The translations under genes were made by a program, and so were the position numbers. A DNA stretch of 64,000 nt from the NCBI RefSeq assembly GCF_017939615.1, contig NZ_JAGKSR010000001.1:124001-188000 (forward strand). The letters run 5' to 3'. The notes under the pieces were generated by a model. That model searched no databases, was not told the origin of the DNA, and saw nothing but the letters and a program-made list of their open reading frames with translations. Every line of letters begins with the position of its first letter. Position 1 is the stretch's first letter. Origin of the DNA: Microbacterium sp. BLY. Its GTDB lineage: Bacteria; Actinomycetota; Actinomycetes; Actinomycetales; Microbacteriaceae. This document shows positions 60,059 to 64,000 of the stretch, one piece after another.

Positions 60059-61267
60059 GTGACCGAACGCGCTCCTCTCTCCCGCAAGCTGTCCGCCATC
60101 GCCGAGTCCGCGACCCTCAAGGTCGACGCCAAGGCCAAGGCCCTCAAAGCCGAGGGCAAGCCCGTCATCTCGTATGCCGCGGGCGAGCCCGACTTCGCCA
60201 CGCCGCAGTTCATCGTGGACGCGGCTGCCGAGGCTCTGGCCGATCCGGCGAGCTACCGGTACACCCCCGCCCCCGGACTCCCGGCGCTGCGCGAGGCGAT
60301 CGCCGCCAAGACGCTCCGCGACTCCGGACTCGAGGTCTCCCCTGCCCAGGTCATCGTCACCAACGGCGGGAAGCAGTCGGTGTATCAGGCGTTCCAGGCG
60401 GTCGTGAACCCGGGCGACGAGGTGCTGCTGCCGGCCCCGTACTGGACCACCTACCCGGAGGCGATCCGTCTCGCCGACGGCACCCCGGTCGAGGTCTTCG
60501 CGGGTGCCGACCAGGAGTACAAGGTGACCGTCGAGCAGCTGGAGGCGGCGCGTACCGACCGCACCACCGTCCTCGTGTTCGTGTCGCCGTCGAACCCCAC
60601 CGGCTCGGTGTACACCGCCGAGGAGACGAAGGCCATCGGCGAATGGGCCGTGGAGCACGGCATCTGGATCATCAGCGACGAGATCTACCAGAACCTCACC
60701 TACGAGGGCGTGAAGGCCACCTCGATCATGGAGGCCGTGCCGGAGGCCGCGAATCAGACGATCCTCGTCAACGGGGTCGCGAAGACCTACGCGATGACCG
60801 GCTGGCGCGTGGGCTGGATGGTGGGTCCGGTCGACGCCATCAAGATCGCCGGCAACCTGCAGTCGCACCTCACGAGCAACGTAAACAACGTCGCGCAGAA
60901 GGCGGCGATCGCGGCGCTCAACGGCCCGCAGGACGAGGCCGAGAAGATGCGGGAGGCCTTCGACCGCCGCCGTCAGCTCATCGTGTCGGAGCTGTCGAAG
61001 ATCGACGGACTCGTGGTCCCGAACCCCCTCGGCGCGTTCTACGTCTACCCCGACGTGCAGGGCCTGCTCGGCCGCACCTGGGGCGGCGTCACCCCGACCA
61101 CCTCGCTGGAACTCGCCGACCTCATCCTCGACCAGGCCGAGGTGGCCGTGGTCCCCGGCGAGGCGTTCGGTCCGTCCGGCTACATCCGCATGTCGTACGC
61201 GCTCGGCGACGACCAGCTCCTCGAGGGCGTGCAGCGCCTGCAGCGCCTGTTCTCCTCGTCTTCCTGA
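60059..61267 (+). CDS. Class I/II PLP aminotransferase, aspartate type
   Basis: A 402-residue fold-type I aminotransferase. Landmarks are [15 protein letters not shown] near 38-52, [12 protein letters not shown] near 100, [10 protein letters not shown] near 181, [11 protein letters not shown] near 207, the PLP Lys in [17 protein letters not shown] near 238-254, and the C-terminal Arg in YIRMSYAL near 378. It resembles aspartate/prephenate aminotransferases (AspC of the 1b type). The GTG start at 60059 has no strong ribosome-binding site. It ends at a very large hairpin terminator. Confidence 0.9.
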   Translation: MTERAPLSRKLSAIAESATLKVDAKAKALKAEGKPVISYAAGEPDFATPQFIVDAAAEALADPASYRYTPAPGLPALREAIAAKTLRDSGLEVSPAQVIVTNGGKQSVYQAFQAVVNPGDEVLLPAPYWTTYPEAIRLADGTPVEVFAGADQEYKVTVEQLEAARTDRTTVLVFVSPSNPTGSVYTAEETKAIGEWAVEHGIWIISDEIYQNLTYEGVKATSIMEAVPEAANQTILVNGVAKTYAMTGWRVGWMVGPVDAIKIAGNLQSHLTSNVNNVAQKAAIAALNGPQDEAEKMREAFDRRRQLIVSELSKIDGLVVPNPLGAFYVYPDVQGLLGRTWGGVTPTTSLELADLILDQAEVAVVPGEAFGPSGYIRMSYALGDDQLLEGVQRLQRLFSSSS

Positions 61268-61281
61268 CCGCCGAGGCCTCG

Positions 61282-61338
61282 CTTCACCGCCGAGACCCCC
61301 TCGTACCTGCGCAGGTACGAGGGGGTCTCGGCGTGAAG
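61282..61338. terminator. Large bidirectional terminator between aminotransferase and VOC genes
   Basis: A 28-bp stem with a single bulged C (61282-61310 with 61311-61338), centred on TGCGCA, lies between convergent genes. It is the longest hairpin in the window outside the dispersed repeats. Confidence 0.85.
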
Positions 61339-61351
61339 CCGGGGTCCCGGG

Positions 61352-61753
61352 TCAGTCGTCGGGGTGGAAGCCGATCAGCCAGCGGATGCCGTAGCGGTCG
61401 ACGAGGGTGCCGTCGACGTCTCCCCACGGGCGTTGCTGCAGCGGATCGATCACGCGGCCACCGGCGGAAAGCTCGTCGTACCAGCGGGTGAGCGTTCCGG
61501 GGTCGGCCGTGCCGAGGAGCGAGAGGAACATCCCGTTCATCTGCACCGCGTCGTCATCGGCTCCCGCGTCGGCCGCGGCGAGTTCGACCGGGCCGCCGAG
61601 CTGTCCGTGCGCGACCGCGTCGCCCGGGCCGTCGTGACGACCGGCGCTCGCGTAATCCATCAGCTGGAGCTCGCCTCCGAAGACGTCGCGGTAGTGGCCG
61701 AGCGCCTCTGCGGCGTTGCCGGGGAACAGCAGGTACGGGATCAGTCCGCTCAT
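61352..61753 (-). CDS. VOC family (PhnB/glyoxalase-like) protein
   Basis: A 133-residue protein starting MSGLIPYLLFPGNAAEALGH, the pattern of the DUF1338/PhnB-type 3-demethylubiquinone-9 methyltransferase-like VOC family. The centre has QMNGMFLSLLGTADPGTLTR near 72-91 and the end has WGDVDGTLVDRYGIRWLIGF near 110-129, which forms the C-terminal beta-alpha-beta unit. No catalytic function is proven for these proteins. The ATG at 61753 starts the family-conserved region; the frame further upstream is not conserved. Confidence 0.87.
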   Translation of the reverse strand: MSGLIPYLLFPGNAAEALGHYRDVFGGELQLMDYASAGRHDGPGDAVAHGQLGGPVELAAADAGADDDAVQMNGMFLSLLGTADPGTLTRWYDELSAGGRVIDPLQQRPWGDVDGTLVDRYGIRWLIGFHPDD

Positions 61754-61801
61754 CCGGCGAGCGTAGCGGCGCCCGCGCGCCCCCGCCACCCGCCGGCGAC
61801 G

Positions 61802-61840
61802 ACGAACGGCCGCCACCCGGAGAGGGCGACGGCCGTTCGT
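61802..61840 (-). terminator. Terminator downstream of gntP
   Basis: An 11-bp perfect stem ACGAACGGCCG / CGGCCGTTCGT (61802-61812 with 61830-61840) with a 17-base loop, 10 bp after the gntP stop on the minus strand. Confidence 0.7.
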
Positions 61841-61850
61841 GCGGACGGAG

Positions 61851-63272
61851 TCAGGAGACGGGGATCACCGCGTAGAGGATCCAGGTCAGTGCGAAGCCGG
61901 CCACGCCGAGCACCGTCGTCAACGGCGTCCAGGTGCGCAGACCGTCCTTGACCGACAGACCGAGATACCGCGTGACCACCCAGAACCCCGAGTCGTTCAC
62001 GTGGCTGAGGCCGAGGCCGCCGTAGCCGATCGCGACCGCGAGCAGCGCGGTGTGCACGGTGTCCAGCCCCATCGCGGAGACCGACGGCAGCAGGAGCCCC
62101 GCGGTGGTGGCGATCGCGACGGTCGCGGACCCCTGGGCGGCACGCATGATGAGCGAGATGAGGAAGGCCGCGAGCAGCAGAGGCATCCCGCTGGCGGCGA
62201 GCACCTCGGCGACCGCGCCGCCGATCCCCGTCTCGGTGAGGATCCGGCCGAAGGCGCCACCGGCACCGGTGACGAGGATGATGACCGCGGCGGCCGGCAG
62301 CGCCGACTCCATGACCTCACCGAGGTGCGCCGCCGACCATCCGCGGCGGATGCCGAGCAGGTACATCGCCGCGGCGATGGCGACCATGAGCGCGAAGATC
62401 GGCTGGCCGACCATGCTGAGGAAGCCGTTCCAGAACGTGCCTGCCTCGAACAGCGGCGCCACCGCGGTGCCGAGCATGATGAGCACGAGCGGAAGGAGGA
62501 TGAGCCCGAGGACCGTGCCGGCGCCCGGCGCCTTCTCGCCCTCGCCCAGTCCGCCGGTGAGCGTCGACTTCTCCGTGCCGAAGTTGTCGTACATCTCCTT
62601 GGTGGCAGCCAGCATCGCGAACTCGCGGGTGTTGATCCACTTCGCGACGAGGTAGGACAGCACACCGAGAGGCACCGAGATCGCGAGCGAGAAGATCGTG
62701 ACCCAGCCGATGTCGGCACCGAGGATCGCGGAGCCGCCGACGATGCCCGGGTGCGGGGGCACCGCGACGTGCACGGCGAGCATGATGCCGGCCACGGGAA
62801 GACCGAACTTGATCGGGTTGAGACCGGCGGCCTTCGAGAAGGCGAACACGATGGGGATGAGGATGATGAACCCCGCGTCGAAGAACACCGGGATCGCGAG
62901 GACGCCGGCGGCGATGACGAGCGCGATGCCGACGCGCTTCGGGCCCAGCCAGCCGGTGAAACGGCCGGCGAGCGCATCGGCGCCGCCGGACAGCTCGATG
63001 ATCTTGCCGAGCATCGACCCGAGCGCGACGAGCACGGCCACCGAGCCGAGCGTGCCGCCGACACCGGCGATGATCGCCTGGATGACGCCGAGCTGCTCGG
63101 GGGTGTCACCGTCGGCGGGGATCGTGGTCAGCGGGAGCCCGGCCGCGATGCCGACGATGATCGACACCAGGATGAGGGCGTAGAACGCCTGCATCTTGAA
63201 CCGGATGATGAGCAGGAGCAGCAGGCCGAGGCCCGCCAGGCCGATCAGGATGAGGATCGGAAGAGGAAGCAT
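61851..63272 (-). CDS. GntP family gluconate/sugar-acid permease
   Basis: A 473-residue transporter with about 12 hydrophobic segments. The family signature is seen as MLAVHVAVPPHPGIVGGSAI near 165-184 and GLGLSHVNDSGFWVVTRYLG near 416-435. GntP proteins import gluconate, glycerate, or threonate-type sugar acids with protons. The partial dehydrogenase 39 bp upstream, whose family includes L-threonate and related hydroxyacid dehydrogenases, suggests a sugar-acid pathway. The ATG at 63272 follows AAGAGATCCAGAG. Confidence 0.92.
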   Translation of the reverse strand: MLPLPILILIGLAGLGLLLLLIIRFKMQAFYALILVSIIVGIAAGLPLTTIPADGDTPEQLGVIQAIIAGVGGTLGSVAVLVALGSMLGKIIELSGGADALAGRFTGWLGPKRVGIALVIAAGVLAIPVFFDAGFIILIPIVFAFSKAAGLNPIKFGLPVAGIMLAVHVAVPPHPGIVGGSAILGADIGWVTIFSLAISVPLGVLSYLVAKWINTREFAMLAATKEMYDNFGTEKSTLTGGLGEGEKAPGAGTVLGLILLPLVLIMLGTAVAPLFEAGTFWNGFLSMVGQPIFALMVAIAAAMYLLGIRRGWSAAHLGEVMESALPAAAVIILVTGAGGAFGRILTETGIGGAVAEVLAASGMPLLLAAFLISLIMRAAQGSATVAIATTAGLLLPSVSAMGLDTVHTALLAVAIGYGGLGLSHVNDSGFWVVTRYLGLSVKDGLRTWTPLTTVLGVAGFALTWILYAVIPVS

Positions 63273-63311
63273 CTCTGGATCTCTTCTTTCAGTGAGGGCG
63301 CGACGTCGCGC

Positions 63312-64000
63312 TCAGGACAGTCGTTCGGGTGCGACGACGCGGATGACGGCGGAGTCGTCGAGGGCGCCGAGGCCCTGCGCTTCGCCGAGGAGGAACAGCT
63401 GCTCGGCCGCGGCGGCGACCGGCGTGGAGAGGTGCGCCCGGCGGGCGGCGTCGCCGACGATGCCGAGGTCCTTGACGAAGATGTCGAGGCGGCTGAGCAC
63501 TTCAGCACCGTCCTCGTCGTACGCCTGCAGGGCGCGCGGACCGCGGTTGCCGAGCATGAAGGAGTTCGCGGCACCGGCCGTCAGCGCGTCCAGCGTGCGG
63601 GCGCGGTCCAGCCCGAGGGCATCGGCGAGCGCGAGCGCTTCGGCAGCCGCGGCGATGTGCACGCCGCAGAGGAGCTGGTTGACGGTCTTCAGCGCCTGAC
63701 CGTCGCCGGGCTTGTCGCCGACGATGGACAGCGTGGAGGCGAGCTGATCGAGAACGGGGCGTGCCGTCTCCAGAGCACTCGGCGTGGCGCCGACGACGAT
63801 GAGGAGGTCGCCCTCCCCCGCACGGACCGGTCCGCCGGAGAGCGGGGCATCCACGAGCTCCGCGCCGTGGGCGGCGAGCTGCGCGGCGATCGCGTCGATG
63901 CCGTCCGTGCCCACCGTGCTGGTGAGGATCACGACGGCGCCGTCGGCGAGGTGGGGAGCGAGTCCGTCCTCGCCGAAGAGCAGCGCCTCGAGCTGCGCGC
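63312..64000 (-). CDS. NAD(P)-dependent beta-hydroxyacid dehydrogenase, 5' end beyond window
   Basis: The C-terminal 229 residues of a hydroxyisobutyrate/threonate dehydrogenase-like enzyme. The visible part reads ALLFGEDGLAPHLADGAVVI, then the substrate-binding loop ELVDAPLSGGPVRAGEGDL and the catalytic Lys in GDGQALKTVNQLLCGVHIA. The Rossmann domain start with GxGxxG lies beyond 64000. The adjacent GntP permease suggests that it acts on a sugar acid such as threonate or tartronate semialdehyde. The best full family name cannot be given from the fragment. The apparent ATG inside the frame is not the true start; the coding frame continues to the edge. Confidence 0.85.
   Translation of the reverse strand, partial: AQLEALLFGEDGLAPHLADGAVVILTSTVGTDGIDAIAAQLAAHGAELVDAPLSGGPVRAGEGDLLIVVGATPSALETARPVLDQLASTLSIVGDKPGDGQALKTVNQLLCGVHIAAAAEALALADALGLDRARTLDALTAGAANSFMLGNRGPRALQAYDEDGAEVLSRLDIFVKDLGIVGDAARRAHLSTPVAAAAEQLFLLGEAQGLGALDDSAVIRVVAPERLS

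Overview
The window is a stretch of a high-GC actinobacterial chromosome. The close fit to two systems first described in Microbacterium (daptide peptides and riboflavin catabolism) and the general gene content point to Microbacterium or a close relative in the Microbacteriaceae. That placement is inferred from gene content, not from a phylogeny.

Layout. 1-7563 (minus strand) is a ribosomal-peptide (RiPP) gene cluster of the daptide type: a recognition protein, an aminotransferase and an alcohol-dehydrogenase-fold enzyme, then three tiny precursor genes all ending in Thr, a methyltransferase, an M50 intramembrane protease and an ABC exporter that runs off the left edge. A tRNA-Ser lies upstream. 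7870-11764 holds a GNAT acetyltransferase, a PAP2 phosphatase and a cysteine/methionine pair (metB, cbs). 11863-16889 is a sugar ABC importer with a divergent LacI regulator and several palindromic operators. 16954-17874 is rplJL with its leader hairpin. Two nuclease-fold genes (18239-20133) lie among GC-rich palindromic repeats. Then come lysG/lysE, a polar amino-acid ABC importer, and the rplA, rplK, nusG, secE and tRNA-Trp block (24656-27540).

27732-32370 is an HSP90-like ATPase followed at once by a 930-residue TPR-like protein. poxB and a flavin-binding small protein follow. 34767-44588 is a polyamine/GABA catabolic locus (two aldehyde dehydrogenases, permease, stress protein, putrescine-oxidase-like enzyme, GABA transaminase, divergent PucR regulator) that can take putrescine to succinate. 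44973-51703 is a riboflavin-catabolism locus in rca order (flavokinase, flavin reductase, PadR regulator, ribokinase, riboflavin lyase) plus an NMT1/THI5-type ABC importer. One PadR-like palindrome occurs at both of its outward promoters. 53058-57713 is the glyoxylate shunt (aceA, aceB) with a RamB-like regulator. The right end carries lrp/ald, a class I aminotransferase, a VOC protein, a GntP permease and a truncated hydroxyacid dehydrogenase.

Two dispersed repeat families run through the intergenic spaces: long GC-rich palindromes with an AAGGGGGTGGG-type arm, and a shorter cttcgacaggctcag element. Near-perfect hairpins close most convergent gene pairs. The most notable systems are the daptide cluster with its unannotated short precursors, the riboflavin-catabolism regulon, and the HSP90-TPR pair.
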